Counted from the stretch's first letter, positions 8,475 to 18,480 are shown. The stretch: 64,000 nucleotides of DNA from an uncultured Brevundimonas sp. (GCF_947305955.1 NZ_CAMZFB010000004.1:45195-109194); one strand, 5' to 3'. Numbers and translations are program-made. Notes: a model not told the origin generated them from the sequence alone.

Positions 8475-10103
8475 TTAGCTGTGGGTGCCGTCCAGCCTGT
8501 GATCTTCGGCCTGCACCGTTTCCTCGCGGCTCGAAAGAGCGCGCAGGATGGCCATGCGCAAGCGTTCGGGCTTGATCGGCTTTTCGACCACGCAGACCAT
8601 GCCGGCATCCAGATAGCCCGCCACATCGTCCGGATCGGCATTGGCCGTCAGGGCGATGATCGGCGTAGTGGAACGGTCGTCGGGCAGGGCGCGGATGGCG
8701 CGCGTTGCCTGAACGCCGTCCAGACGCGGCATCTTGATGTCCATCAGGATCAGGTCGAAATTCCCGCCACGGACGGTGTCTACGGCTTCCTGACCGTCCT
8801 CGACGGTCTCAGAAGTGCAGCCGAACATTTCGCACAGGGCGCGCGCGACAACGCGGTTGGTCGCATTGTCGTCGGCGATCAGGACGTGCGGACGGCTGGA
8901 CAGTTCCAGCCCTTCCAGACGGGCGACGGTCGTCTCTTCGGCCACCGGAGCGACAGTCCGCTCGACGCGCGTATCGAAGCCGTAGGTCGTGCCGCGACCA
9001 TGGTTGCGCTCGGCAAAGATACGGCCGCCCATGCTGGTGACCAGATGCCACGACATGGAGGTGCCGATGTCGCCGGTTTGCCAGAAGGGACCAAAGCAGT
9101 TGGCCAGTTGGTCGTCATCTAGCGAAGCACCATCATCGCGGACGCGCACTTCCAGATCGACATCCTGATCGACGATCTTGGCCTTCAGGCTGAACTCGAC
9201 CATGCCGTCGCGCGACCATTTGAGCGCATTGCCCAGAAGGGTGCCACAGGTGGTGAGGAAGCGGGCCTCGTCGATCTCGACGGTCAGCTCGGTGTCGCCC
9301 TCATAGCCGACCACCAACGAGACACCGGCGCTCTCGGCGCGGTCTTTCCATTCGGCGGCAAGCCGTTCGGTGATGCTGCGCAGCACCGTGGGCTGGCGGT
9401 TCAGCGAAAACTCGCCCGCTTCGGCATTGGCGAGGTCGCGCGCCATGCCCAGCAAGTTCTGACCTTCACGCGACGCCTGTTGGATGGCTTCGACGTGATC
9501 GTGATGTTCGGGGGCCAGATGCTGGCGTTCCAGCAGATTGGCAAAGGCATCGACCGTTTCGAGCGGCTGGCGCAGGGTCGTGACCAGCGTGTCGACAAAG
9601 CGTGTCTGGGCCTTGGCGACGGCCTTTTCATCGACGTGGCGGGCCTTCAGCTCGTCAATCTCGGCCTGCTGCTCGGCGATGCGCTCGGCCTGCTGGTTGT
9701 TGACGAAATGGAACAGGCGGATCGCGGTGCCGAGCCCCAGATATTGGCCGTTGTCGGTGACGATGAAGCTGCGCATCAGGGTGGATGCGCTGGATTTCAG
9801 GATCAGGTCGGAAAAGGCGGAGATACGGGTGTTGGCTTCAACCACGGGCGGATCACTGTCCATGATCCACGAAACAGGGCGGTTCGCGTAACGGCTGTTT
9901 CCGAGTGGTGATGCAAGTTTTAGGAGAAAGTCTTGGCGGTCGATAAGGCCGACAGGGCGTCCGTCGTGAACAACAGGCAGGGCCTGTATATCCGGGTGGG
10001 CCTGAAACCAATTGAACACATCCGGCACCGAGGCCGTCGAGCTAATTGGAGGCACACGTTCTGTGAGCGTCTCTACCGTCGGCATTTGGCCGCACTCCAC
10101 CAA
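8475..10103 (-). CDS. CBS-like domain / hybrid histidine (pseudo)kinase with C-terminal receiver domain
   Basis: N-terminal CBS-like pair (VVHDGRPVGLIDRQDFLLKLASPLGN), HisKA-like FVDTLVTTLRQPLETV, HATPase-like LLGNALKWS, receiver VLIADDNATNRVVAR...LILMDIKMPRLDG...IALTA...VEKPIKP. H-box and G-boxes are degenerate (see finding). Confidence 0.85.
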   Translation of the reverse strand: MVECGQMPTVETLTERVPPISSTASVPDVFNWFQAHPDIQALPVVHDGRPVGLIDRQDFLLKLASPLGNSRYANRPVSWIMDSDPPVVEANTRISAFSDLILKSSASTLMRSFIVTDNGQYLGLGTAIRLFHFVNNQQAERIAEQQAEIDELKARHVDEKAVAKAQTRFVDTLVTTLRQPLETVDAFANLLERQHLAPEHHDHVEAIQQASREGQNLLGMARDLANAEAGEFSLNRQPTVLRSITERLAAEWKDRAESAGVSLVVGYEGDTELTVEIDEARFLTTCGTLLGNALKWSRDGMVEFSLKAKIVDQDVDLEVRVRDDGASLDDDQLANCFGPFWQTGDIGTSMSWHLVTSMGGRIFAERNHGRGTTYGFDTRVERTVAPVAEETTVARLEGLELSSRPHVLIADDNATNRVVARALCEMFGCTSETVEDGQEAVDTVRGGNFDLILMDIKMPRLDGVQATRAIRALPDDRSTTPIIALTANADPDDVAGYLDAGMVCVVEKPIKPERLRMAILRALSSREETVQAEDHRLDGTHS

Positions 10104-10275
10104 TGGAAACCCAACATCACCCGCAATTCTTTGCGGAACGGTTAAGCTGGATTCTGTGCCTCATTAGCACTGTTCGCGTTTTTGAAAATCCGGCTCTTTT
10201 GCAGCTGCGGGGCAATAGGGGTATAAGCGCCAATCTTCGCTTCAACCCCAGTGACTTTTCGGATGCGCGCGGCCC

Positions 10276-11013
10276 TTGGCCGACCGCAGGTTTTTCATGA
10301 ACGCTTCTCAACCGTCTAAGTTCCAATCCGCCCTTGTTCTGTTTTCCGGTGGGCAGGACAGCGCCACATGCCTCGCTTGGGCACTGGCCCGATATCAGCG
10401 CGTTGAGACGATTGGCTTTGATTACGGTCAAAGACATGTGGTTGAAATGCAAGCGCGTTTGGCTGTCCGCGAGGATATGAAGCGCGTTCTGCCTCAGTTC
10501 GCGGACCGACTGGGCGACGATCATGTCGTTGACCTAACGGGGTATGGCAAGATCGCCGAAAGTAGCCTGACCAGCGAAAAAGCCATCGAAATGGACGCGC
10601 GCGGCCTGCCGACCACCTTTGTGCCGGGGCGCAACCTGATCTTCCTGACGGCGGCGGCCGCCCTGTCGGACCGTCGCGGTCTGGAGGTGCTGGTGACGGG
10701 CGTGTGCGAGACGGATTATTCGGGCTATCCCGACTGCCGTCAGGCCACCATCGACGCCATGTCACAGGCCCTGACGCTGGGTCTGGACCGTCCTGTGCCG
10801 ATTGAAACCCCGCTGATGTACCTGACCAAGGCCCAGACGTGGGAGCTGGCCAACGGCATCGGCGGCCAGCCGTTGGTGGATTCCATCATCGAGACTTCGC
10901 ACACCTGCTATGCGGGCGACCGCGAGCATCGCCATGAATGGGGATATGGCTGCGGCACCTGCGCCGCGTGCGAACTGCGCGAGGCGGGTTACCGCCAGTG
11001 GAAGGAAGGTTGA
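10276..11013 (+). CDS. queC: 7-cyano-7-deazaguanine synthase
   Basis: [21 protein letters not shown]-loop; [41 protein letters not shown]; terminal [14 protein letters not shown]. Confidence 0.96.
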   Translation: MADRRFFMNASQPSKFQSALVLFSGGQDSATCLAWALARYQRVETIGFDYGQRHVVEMQARLAVREDMKRVLPQFADRLGDDHVVDLTGYGKIAESSLTSEKAIEMDARGLPTTFVPGRNLIFLTAAAALSDRRGLEVLVTGVCETDYSGYPDCRQATIDAMSQALTLGLDRPVPIETPLMYLTKAQTWELANGIGGQPLVDSIIETSHTCYAGDREHRHEWGYGCGTCAACELREAGYRQWKEG

Positions 11014-11648
11014 TGACCTATTCGGTCAAGGAGACCTTCCTGACGGTGCAGGGCGAGGCGGGGCAGGCGGGACGCGTCTCGGTATTTCTGCGCTTTGCGG
11101 GCTGCAACCTGTGGAGCGGGCTGGAGCGGGACCGCGAGGGCGCCGTCTGCACCTTCTGCGACACCGATTTCGTCGGCACCAACGGCGACGGCGGCGGCAA
11201 GTTCAAGACTGCCGAAATGCTGGCCGACCATGTGAACAGCTTCTGGACGGGCCGCGAGGGCGATCCCAAACTGGTCGTCTGCACGGGCGGCGAGCCTCTG
11301 CTGCAACTGGATACGCCGCTGATCGACGCCCTGCATGCGCGCGGTTTCGAGATCGCCATCGAGAGCAATGGCACCCTCAAAGCCCCCGAAGGCATCGACT
11401 GGATCTGCATCAGCCCCAAGGCCGATGCCGAAGTCGTCCAGACCTCGGGGCAGGAGCTGAAACTGGTCTATCCGCAGGAAAAGGCCATGCCCGAGCGTTT
11501 CGAGCACATGGATTTCGAGCGTTTCTGGCTGCAACCGATGGACGGTCCTGACCAAGCCGCTAACACCCAGGCGGCCATGGAATACTGCCTGAAACACCCG
11601 CAATGGCGGCTTGGCATCCAGACGCACAAATACATCGGCGTCCGCTAA
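11013..11648 (+). CDS. queE: 7-carboxy-7-deazaguanine synthase
   Basis: [36 protein letters not shown]...CTFCDTDFVGTNGDGGGKF...VCTGGEPLLQLD; ATGA overlap with queC. Confidence 0.96.
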   Translation: MTYSVKETFLTVQGEAGQAGRVSVFLRFAGCNLWSGLERDREGAVCTFCDTDFVGTNGDGGGKFKTAEMLADHVNSFWTGREGDPKLVVCTGGEPLLQLDTPLIDALHARGFEIAIESNGTLKAPEGIDWICISPKADAEVVQTSGQELKLVYPQEKAMPERFEHMDFERFWLQPMDGPDQAANTQAAMEYCLKHPQWRLGIQTHKYIGVR

Positions 11649-11742
11649 GGCGGATATTTTTTAGCGCCGCTGCATCCAACAGCACCCACGGTGACGACTA
11701 ACGGATAGAACAACGTTATCGTCGCCACCGGAGGGCGCTGTC

Positions 11743-12156
11743 ATGAACTTTCTCTATCTTGCGATGCTGATCCCGATCTTCGGGATTTTCTTTGCCGCCT
11801 TTACCTCGTTCCTGAAGTATCGCCAGCATCGCGCCATGCTGGATGTGCTCAAGGTCTACGCCGAAAAAGGTGAGGCTCCGCCGCCGGAAGTGCTGGCGGC
11901 TCTGACCAAGACCTATTCGCTGGCGGAAGCCGGTGTCACGGCCCCCAATCCCCTGCCGTCCGGCCCTGCCAAGGTCCAGGGACCGTTGCATTACTGGTCG
12001 CTGGTAGGGCTGTTCACGGTCTTCTCCGCGGGCTTTGCCTATGCCTCATGGTCGTCCGGCTCGGCTGGATATCCTTTCGCCATTGTCGCCTTCACCATGG
12101 GGGCGGTCGCGGTCTGGTCGCTGATCATGGCCGTCGCCCTGACGTTCAAGAAATAG
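11743..12156 (+). CDS. hypothetical membrane protein upstream of ECF sigma factor
   Basis: MNFLYLAMLIPIFGIFFAAFTSFLKYRQHRAMLDVLKVYAEKGEAPPPEVLAAL plus two C-terminal hydrophobic segments; strong start context. Confidence 0.8.
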   Translation: MNFLYLAMLIPIFGIFFAAFTSFLKYRQHRAMLDVLKVYAEKGEAPPPEVLAALTKTYSLAEAGVTAPNPLPSGPAKVQGPLHYWSLVGLFTVFSAGFAYASWSSGSAGYPFAIVAFTMGAVAVWSLIMAVALTFKK

Positions 12157-12183
12157 GCGCGGCGGTTACGGGGCGCGATCCTT

Positions 12184-12711
12184 ATGACACCGCAAGACAT
12201 CCGTTGGCTGTCCGAGGCGCAGAACGGCTCGGACCTTGCCTATGGGCGGTTGATGGCCAGCCATCAGGCGATGGTGCGGGGTTTCCTGCGCCGGATGCTG
12301 GGCGGTGGCTGGGCCGATGCCGACGACGTGGCGCAGGAGGTCTTTGTCCACGCGTGGCAGAGCCTTTACGCCGTGCGCGAGCCGGAACGCTTCAAATCAT
12401 GGCTGATCGGCATAGCGTGGCGCAGGGCGCAGGATCACATCCGCAGCAGCCAGCGCCGCGCCCGCCGCGATCAGGACTGGCTGCAATCCCTGTCCGTACC
12501 CGATGGCATCACTCAGGAGGACAGGCTGGCCATGGAACAGGCCATGCGGTCGCTGGCACCCGAAGCCCGCGCCTGTGTCGCCCTGTCGCTGGCCGAGGGC
12601 TGGACCCATGCCGAGATTTCGGCTTCGCTGGGCCTGCCGTTGGGGACGGTAAAGTCCCATTGTACCCGTGGACGCGAAAAGCTTGTCGCAGCACTTGGAG
12701 GTGCCGCATGA
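12184..12711 (+). CDS. RNA polymerase sigma factor, ECF type
   Basis: Sigma-70 region 2 (DADDVAQEVFVHAWQSLYAVREPERFKSWLIGIAWRRAQDHIR) and region 4 (VALSLAEGWTHAEISASLGLPLGTVKSHCTRGREKL). Confidence 0.93.
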   Translation: MTPQDIRWLSEAQNGSDLAYGRLMASHQAMVRGFLRRMLGGGWADADDVAQEVFVHAWQSLYAVREPERFKSWLIGIAWRRAQDHIRSSQRRARRDQDWLQSLSVPDGITQEDRLAMEQAMRSLAPEARACVALSLAEGWTHAEISASLGLPLGTVKSHCTRGREKLVAALGGAA

Positions 12712-12986
12712 CCCCCGAACAGAAATTGATGGCGCTGATGGCGGCGGACACGCCGAAACAGCCGGACCCCGCGTTCGAATATGCGGTGATGGAGCGACTT
12801 GCCCGCCTGCGCGCGGTCGAGCGTTTCTCGCGTCTGGCCATGGCGGTGGTGGCGGGCGGCGGTGTTCTGATGGGCCTGACGTGGGCGGCGGCGCAGGGGC
12901 AGATGGCTCAGGCCCTGCCCATCGTCGCAGCGGTCGGCGCGTCGTCCATCGCGGCCTTGGTCATCTGGACCTTGCGTCGCGCGTGA
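12708..12986 (+). CDS. small two-TM membrane protein, putative ECF partner
   Basis: MTPEQKLMALMAADTPKQPDPAFEYAVMERLARLRAVERFSRLAMAVVAGGGVLMGLTWAAAQ...; ATGA overlap with the sigma gene. Contained in the longer track ORF 12048-12986. Confidence 0.75.
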   Translation: MTPEQKLMALMAADTPKQPDPAFEYAVMERLARLRAVERFSRLAMAVVAGGGVLMGLTWAAAQGQMAQALPIVAAVGASSIAALVIWTLRRA

Positions 12987-12997
12987 ACGGGGAAACC

Positions 12998-13456
12998 ATG
13001 CAGGAAGCCGTCACCATCCGCCGTTTCGAAGCGGACAAGGATACGTCCGTGCTGTCGGATATCTGGCTGCGGGCGTCGATCATCGCTCACCCCTTTATCG
13101 GAGAGGCGACACTGCGCGAGCAGCAGCCGCTGATGGAGGATGTCTATCTGCCGATGGCCAGCACATGGGTGGCCGAGCGGGGCGGTAAAGCCATCGGCTT
13201 CCTGTGCCTGCTGAAAAGCCATATCGCGGCGCTGTTTGTTGATCCGGAACAGCAGGGGCAGGGCGTAGGGCGGCAACTGCTGGATTTCGCGGCCACGCGC
13301 CACGACCGCCTGACGCTGGAAGTCTATACCGACAACGCCAAGGCCATGGCCTTCTATGAACGCTATGGCTTCATCATCGAGAGCCAGCGCGAGGCGGACG
13401 ATCAGGGCCAGCCCTTTGCCAACGCCCGCATGGTGTGGCGGGCGACCCAATCCTAG
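12998..13456 (+). CDS. GNAT family N-acetyltransferase
   Basis: AALFVDPEQQGQGVGRQLLDFAATRHDRLTLEVYTDNAKAMAFYERYGFIIESQR; start MQEAVTIRRF. Confidence 0.92.
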   Translation: MQEAVTIRRFEADKDTSVLSDIWLRASIIAHPFIGEATLREQQPLMEDVYLPMASTWVAERGGKAIGFLCLLKSHIAALFVDPEQQGQGVGRQLLDFAATRHDRLTLEVYTDNAKAMAFYERYGFIIESQREADDQGQPFANARMVWRATQS

Positions 13457-13466
13457 AAATACGAAA

Positions 13467-13494
13467 AAGGGCGCTGGAGTGATCCAGCGCCCTT
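13467..13494 (-). terminator. intrinsic terminator
   Basis: AAGGGCGCTGGA-gtga-TCCAGCGCCCTT with a T5 tract on the minus strand, after the pirin gene. Confidence 0.85.
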
Positions 13495-13517
13495 GATCGT
13501 TGGGGGATACGACCGCC

Positions 13518-14213
13518 TTACAGGCTGTCGACCATCACCAGTTCGGCATCTTCCTTGGCGGTGATGGTGATCACGGCCTCGTCGATGATGCCTGCGCCGT
13601 CGCGGGCGTTGAGGTGGGTACCGTTCACGTCCACCTGACCCACGGCGGGGACCAGATAGGCGCGGCGGCCCGACTTCAGGTCATAGCTCAGGCTCTCGCC
13701 CGCCTTCAGGGTGGCGGCCAGAACCTTGGCGTCGGCGTTGATCTTCAGGGCTTCGTCCGCCGGATCGCCGGAAGCGACGACGGTGAACTTGCCCGAGCGG
13801 TCGGCCTTCGGAAACTCGCGCTGACCCCACGACGGCTCGGCACCCGGACGGTCCGTCTCGATCCAGATCTGGAACAGGGTCGTGAGCTCGTTCTCCATAT
13901 TGTACTCGGCGTGACGCACACCGATACCGGCGCTCATGACCTGCACATCGCCAGCGGCGGTGCGGCCTTGGTTGCCCATGGAGTCCTGATGGGTGATGGC
14001 CCCCGTGCGGACATAGGTGATGATTTCCATGTCGGCGTGCGGGTGGGGCGGAAAGCCCGACTTCGCACCGATCTCGTCATCGTTCCAGACGCGCAGACGG
14101 CCCCAGCCCATACGGTTCGGGTCGTAATAGTTGGCGAACGAGAAGTGGTGCTTGGCATTCAGCCAGCCGTGGTTGGCACCACCGAGGGTATTGAAAGGAC
14201 GGACATCGATCAT
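13518..14213 (-). CDS. pirin family protein
   Basis: GWGRLRVWNDDEIGAKSGFPPHPHADMEIITYVRTGAITHQDSMGNQGRTAAGDVQVMSAGIGVRHAEYN cupin motifs. Confidence 0.94.
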   Translation of the reverse strand: MIDVRPFNTLGGANHGWLNAKHHFSFANYYDPNRMGWGRLRVWNDDEIGAKSGFPPHPHADMEIITYVRTGAITHQDSMGNQGRTAAGDVQVMSAGIGVRHAEYNMENELTTLFQIWIETDRPGAEPSWGQREFPKADRSGKFTVVASGDPADEALKINADAKVLAATLKAGESLSYDLKSGRRAYLVPAVGQVDVNGTHLNARDGAGIIDEAVITITAKEDAELVMVDSL

Positions 14214-14275
14214 GGTGATCTCCCCAACGCTTAAAGTGTGCAGCCCGTTGCTGCGTCGTTGAGAGCTATATAAGG

Positions 14276-14288
14276 AACAGTTACTGTT
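14276..14288. promoter_or_regulatory. AACAGTtACTGTT inverted repeat upstream of pirin gene
   Basis: 13-bp interrupted palindrome about 63 bp upstream of the pirin start codon. Confidence 0.35.
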
Positions 14289-14393
14289 ACGAATAGGGGT
14301 AAGGGGATCACGGATTGTTACAGGGTGAGATTTGCTTGCGAGTTAGTGAAGTCTCTTCATTGTGAGTATCGCACCACAAAGGGGGAGGAGCGG

Positions 14394-15038
14394 ATGGACG
14401 TTTGCTGGGCGACGAAGATTGATTTCGGAGCGGTAGGCTCTGTTCTAAGCAGCGTTGCGGCGATAATCGCGATAGTGCTGGGGCAGAGGAATACTAATCG
14501 CAGCTTGGATATGGCCGAGCAACAGCTCGAACACGCAAAGCAGTCTCAAGATGAAGCGAGAGAGTTAATCTCTATCGCTGACGATAAGCGAAATTTGGCT
14601 GCGGTTGGTGCGGGCTTAAGGGTATTGAGGGCCTCTAACGCCATGAGGTCTTCTTATGCGGAGGCTAAAGATCCAGAGGCAGTGGTTCCTATAAAGCAGG
14701 CAGATCGAACTGGGCAGATGTTGATCCGTCATGCAGAAAAAATTGAAGCCATTTCACCGCTTGATATTAGCCCTGAATACGGTGTTCAGTTAGCTGAGCT
14801 TGCAGAGTATTTTTGGATGAATGGAGATATGCTTCGCAACACTGATAAGAGGGCGGTTAGCTATAAGTATGTAGAAAATTTACTAAGTGATTGCGAGCGT
14901 GTTGCGCTAGGAAATCTGATTAGCGTATTGCCGTCTATACCTGCAGACGTATTTGTAGATTTCTGTTTTGTAGATCGGGATTTTTTAGAGGTGTTCATTA
15001 AAGAAAAATCATCTTCCGATGTAACAGATAAGCATTAG
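14394..15038 (+). CDS. hypothetical protein in AT-rich segment (N-terminal TM plus helical region)
   Basis: ATG 14394 preceded by gggggaggag; MDVCWATKIDFGAVGSVLSSVAAIIAIVLGQRNTNRSLDMAEQQLEHAKQSQDEARELI; AT-rich codon usage unlike its neighbours. Confidence 0.65.
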   Translation: MDVCWATKIDFGAVGSVLSSVAAIIAIVLGQRNTNRSLDMAEQQLEHAKQSQDEARELISIADDKRNLAAVGAGLRVLRASNAMRSSYAEAKDPEAVVPIKQADRTGQMLIRHAEKIEAISPLDISPEYGVQLAELAEYFWMNGDMLRNTDKRAVSYKYVENLLSDCERVALGNLISVLPSIPADVFVDFCFVDRDFLEVFIKEKSSSDVTDKH

Positions 15039-15148
15039 GCCATGAAATCACTTCCTATGGCATAGATTATCGCGAATTTGATAGTCTGGCGATGGCGCTA
15101 TTTTCAGAAATGGTAAGTCTCTCCCCTGCGAGCAGAGGATGGGAAGCG

Positions 15149-16234
15149 TTACCCCACCTGCGCCCGATGCCGTAGCTTCGCATCCGCCAGCACAATCGCT
15201 GCCATCGCTTCGACGACCGGAACGCCGCGCAGGGCGACGCAGGGGTCGTGGCGGCCTTTGGTGCGCAGGTCCACTTCCTGACCATCGCGGTTGATGGTCT
15301 GGCGGTGGGTGAGGATGGAGGAGGTGGGCTTGAAGGCCACGCGGGCGGTGACGGGCTGGCCCGTCGAGATGCCGCCGAGGATGCCGCCCGCCTTGTTCGA
15401 CAGGAAGACAGGTTCGCCATCTTCGCCCATACGCATCTCGTCGGCGTTTTCCTCGCCTGACAGCATGGCGGCCTCAAAGCCCGCGCCGATTTCCACGCCC
15501 TTGACGGCGTTGATGGTCATCAGCCCTGATGCAAGTTCGCTATCGAGCTTAGCATAAAGCGGTGCGCCCCATCCGGCGGGAACGCCGGTGACTTCCAGCG
15601 CGACGACCGCACCGATGCTGGAGCCCGCTTTACGCACGGTATCCAGATAGGCTTCCCATTCCGGCACGACTTCATTGGACGCCGCGAACAGGGCGTTGTC
15701 GTAAACGGCACTGAAGTCGATCTGGCCGTCAGGGATGCGGTGCGGACCCAGCTGCACCACGCCTGCGCGGATTTGGATGCTGTCACCCAGAACCTTACGC
15801 GCCACGGCACCAGCGGCGACGCGGCTGGCCGTTTCGCGGGCGGATGAGCGGCCACCGCCGCGATAGTCGCGGATGCCGTACTTGGCCTGATAGGTGAAGT
15901 CGGCGTGACCGGGGCGGAAGGCGTGGGCGATCTCGCCATAGTCCTTGGACCGCTGGTCGGTGTTTTCGATCATCAGGCTGATCGGCGTGCCGGTGGTGAC
16001 GGGGCCGTTACCGTCGTCGAACACGCCCGACAGGATTTTCACCGCGTCGGCCTCTTGGCGCTGGGTGACAAAGCGGCTGCCGCCCGGTTTGCGCTGATCC
16101 AGAAAAGGCTGGATGTCCGCTTCGGTCAGCGGGATCAACGGCGGGCAGCCGTCAACGACGACGCCAATGGCCGGCCCGTGGCTTTCGCCCCAGGTGGTGA
16201 TGCGGAACAGGTGACCGAAGCTGTTATGTGACAT
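15149..16234 (-). CDS. aroC: chorismate synthase
   Basis: [32 protein letters not shown]...[28 protein letters not shown]...[13 protein letters not shown]. Confidence 0.96.
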   Translation of the reverse strand: MSHNSFGHLFRITTWGESHGPAIGVVVDGCPPLIPLTEADIQPFLDQRKPGGSRFVTQRQEADAVKILSGVFDDGNGPVTTGTPISLMIENTDQRSKDYGEIAHAFRPGHADFTYQAKYGIRDYRGGGRSSARETASRVAAGAVARKVLGDSIQIRAGVVQLGPHRIPDGQIDFSAVYDNALFAASNEVVPEWEAYLDTVRKAGSSIGAVVALEVTGVPAGWGAPLYAKLDSELASGLMTINAVKGVEIGAGFEAAMLSGEENADEMRMGEDGEPVFLSNKAGGILGGISTGQPVTARVAFKPTSSILTHRQTINRDGQEVDLRTKGRHDPCVALRGVPVVEAMAAIVLADAKLRHRAQVG

Positions 16235-16244
16235 GGGTACGGCT

Positions 16245-16955
16245 TTACGCAGCAGTCGCCCGTGCCGTCCAGACCTCAGTGAAGCGTTCGCGTCGATACT
16301 CGGCTTCGGACAGGGGCGACTGGCGGGCGGTAAGGGAAATAATCAGGTCGCCCGTCTTGTACGAACCACGCGCAGGCAGCCCCAATCCGTCGAGGCAAAG
16401 CCGCACAGGCGATTCCATATCCGGCACCAGCCAGACGGTTTGCGGCCCCAGCGGCGTGAGGACCTCTATCCGGCCTCCATCGCGCAGATACTGGGCATCG
16501 ACAGCGGTCTGGAAGAACAGGTCGTCGCCAAAGACCGACAGGCCCTGTGCCGGTTTGATCCTGACCGGAACCGTGCCGACATTCTTGAGCCGCAGGCGGT
16601 CGCCGTGGCGCAGGCCGGGGGCCAGTCGCAGACGGTATTGGCGGTCGCGGATATAGGTGCTGGCAATGCCGCCCTTGAGTGCCTGAAGCGGGGTGATGAC
16701 CACCTCTGCCGGAGGGCGCACCACGCGCAGCCCGCTGGCCGGAGCCTGAAGCAGCGGGCGCGAGGGCGGTTGCTGCTGAAGCAGGTGATAGGCGTCCAGC
16801 ACATAGCGGAACAGAATGACATCGCCGCGCGGCGAGTCAGGGTGAACAGCCTTGGCCACCTTGCGGAAGGCGGCGGATAGCTCTGACGGTGTGACGGGGC
16901 CGTTCAGCCCCAGCACCCGGTACGCTTGGGCTACCGTTAGCTGTCTCTCGTTCAT
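16245..16955 (-). CDS. J-domain-containing protein with DnaJ C-terminal-like domain
   Basis: [40 protein letters not shown] domain (HPD); [15 protein letters not shown]-terminal segment. Confidence 0.85.
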   Translation of the reverse strand: MNERQLTVAQAYRVLGLNGPVTPSELSAAFRKVAKAVHPDSPRGDVILFRYVLDAYHLLQQQPPSRPLLQAPASGLRVVRPPAEVVITPLQALKGGIASTYIRDRQYRLRLAPGLRHGDRLRLKNVGTVPVRIKPAQGLSVFGDDLFFQTAVDAQYLRDGGRIEVLTPLGPQTVWLVPDMESPVRLCLDGLGLPARGSYKTGDLIISLTARQSPLSEAEYRRERFTEVWTARATAA

Positions 16956-17063
16956 GGGGGCAGTATTGGCCCAATATGGTCAAGAGCCCGTTAACCGTAA
17001 TCCATCCGATTTGATCGCTTGAGCCGTTGGGCGGGCGCGGGCAGGGCGCTATAAGGCGGGACT

Positions 17064-17726
17064 ATGAGCAACCCTGTGATCCCGCCCAGCCCCTCTCGCG
17101 AAGACTATGACGCCCAGCTGGTCCGCAATGCGGACGACAGCATCTTTGACGGCGGCGATCCCTATGCGGTGTTTGCCAACTGGCTGGCCGAGGCAGGGCA
17201 GAGCGAGCCGAACGATCCCAATGCCATGACGCTGGCCACCGTGGATGCGGACGGCATGCCGGATGCGCGGATCGTGCTGCTGAAGGATTTGGATCGACGC
17301 GGGTTCACCTTCTACTCCAACCTCGAGAGCGCCAAGGGGCGGGAACTGTCGGCGCGTCCGCAGGCGGCGCTGGTGTTCCACTGGAAGTCGCTGCGCCGTC
17401 AGGTGCGGGTGCGCGGCCATGTGGAGCCTGTCACCGCAGAGGAAGCCGACAGCTATTTCGCCAGCCGTGCGCGTGAAAGCCGGATCGGCGCATGGGCCTC
17501 GGCCCAGTCGCGCCTCTTGGCCAGCCGTGACGAGCTGGAGGCCCGCGTGGCCGAGGAAACCGCCCGTTTTGAAGGGCAGGACGTTTCGCGTCCGCCGCAC
17601 TGGTCGGGCTGGCGACTGGTTCCGGTGGCTATCGAGTTCTGGCGTGACCGCAAATTCCGCCTGCACGACCGCATCCGCTTTGTGAAGCGCGACGGCAACT
17701 GGGTGATCGAGCGCCTTTACCCGTAA
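17064..17726 (+). CDS. pdxH: pyridoxamine 5'-phosphate oxidase
   Basis: [64 protein letters not shown]...[19 protein letters not shown]. Confidence 0.96.
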   Translation: MSNPVIPPSPSREDYDAQLVRNADDSIFDGGDPYAVFANWLAEAGQSEPNDPNAMTLATVDADGMPDARIVLLKDLDRRGFTFYSNLESAKGRELSARPQAALVFHWKSLRRQVRVRGHVEPVTAEEADSYFASRARESRIGAWASAQSRLLASRDELEARVAEETARFEGQDVSRPPHWSGWRLVPVAIEFWRDRKFRLHDRIRFVKRDGNWVIERLYP

Positions 17727-17732
17727 AGCGGC

Positions 17733-18335
17733 CTAGGCGGCGTAGCGCGCCCAGAAGGTCTCGATGGCATCCTCGACGATGGCGCGGCCATTGCGCGACT
17801 GAACCGGATCTTTGCCCGATGCCAGCGGCAACAGCAGCAGCGGGTATTCGATCATGCCCAGCAATTGGGTGATGGCCCAGCTGGGCTTGTGCACCTTGAG
17901 CACGCTGTCTTCCGCCAGGGTTTCGACCATGGTGATCAGTTCGTGGGCGATGTCGCCGCGGCCTTTGTCAAAGAACTCGACCGCCTTGTCGTTAAAGCGG
18001 GGACGCTCGGCCATGACCAGCCGGAACATCTTGCGGACGAATGCGTCCGACAGGAACTCGGCATAGCCTACCAGATACTCGGTCATGCGTTCGCGTGACG
18101 GCTGGCTGTTGGACGCGACGACGCTGACCCGATCGTAAAACTCTTGAGAGGCAGCCTCGATGACGGCTTCGAACAGATGCGCCTTGCTGGGGAAGAAGGT
18201 GTAGAGTGTGGCCGTGGACACGCCTGCGGCACGGGAAATAGGCTCGATACGCGCAGCGGCATAGCCGTCGGTCACGAAGCGCAGACGCGCTTCGCGAATG
18301 ATAGAGTCAATACGTGGGTCACGACCCGGGGCCAT
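17733..18335 (-). CDS. TetR family transcriptional regulator
   Basis: IDSIIREARLRFVTDGYAAARIEPISRAAGVSTATLYTFFPSKAHLFEAVIE HTH. Confidence 0.93.
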   Translation of the reverse strand: MAPGRDPRIDSIIREARLRFVTDGYAAARIEPISRAAGVSTATLYTFFPSKAHLFEAVIEAASQEFYDRVSVVASNSQPSRERMTEYLVGYAEFLSDAFVRKMFRLVMAERPRFNDKAVEFFDKGRGDIAHELITMVETLAEDSVLKVHKPSWAITQLLGMIEYPLLLLPLASGKDPVQSRNGRAIVEDAIETFWARYAA

Positions 18336-18432
18336 GCGATACCGTCAAAGCTTAGCAGTAGTTAACCTTGACTGTGTCGTAGCAGAAGCTGCGACGCAAG
18401 GATACCGACGGTATTTATTTTGTAACTACATG

Positions 18433-18468
18433 AAAAAACCCGACAGTTAGGACTGATCGGGTTGTTTT
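18433..18468 (-). terminator. intrinsic terminator after uridine kinase-like gene
   Basis: AACCCGA...TCGGGTT hairpin with a T6 tract on the minus strand. Confidence 0.75.
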
Positions 18469-18480
18469 CATTCTAATACA

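Noticed and set aside
12048-12986. 312-aa ORF spanning the ECF sigma gene
   Set aside because: Only its last 92 codons (12708-12986) make sense as a gene; the upstream part is an out-of-frame read-through of the membrane protein and sigma genes.
18376-18395. Imperfect inverted repeat GTCGTAGC-agaa-GCTGCGAC upstream of the TetR gene
   Set aside because: One mismatch and short arms; plausible operator or hairpin but not supported beyond that.
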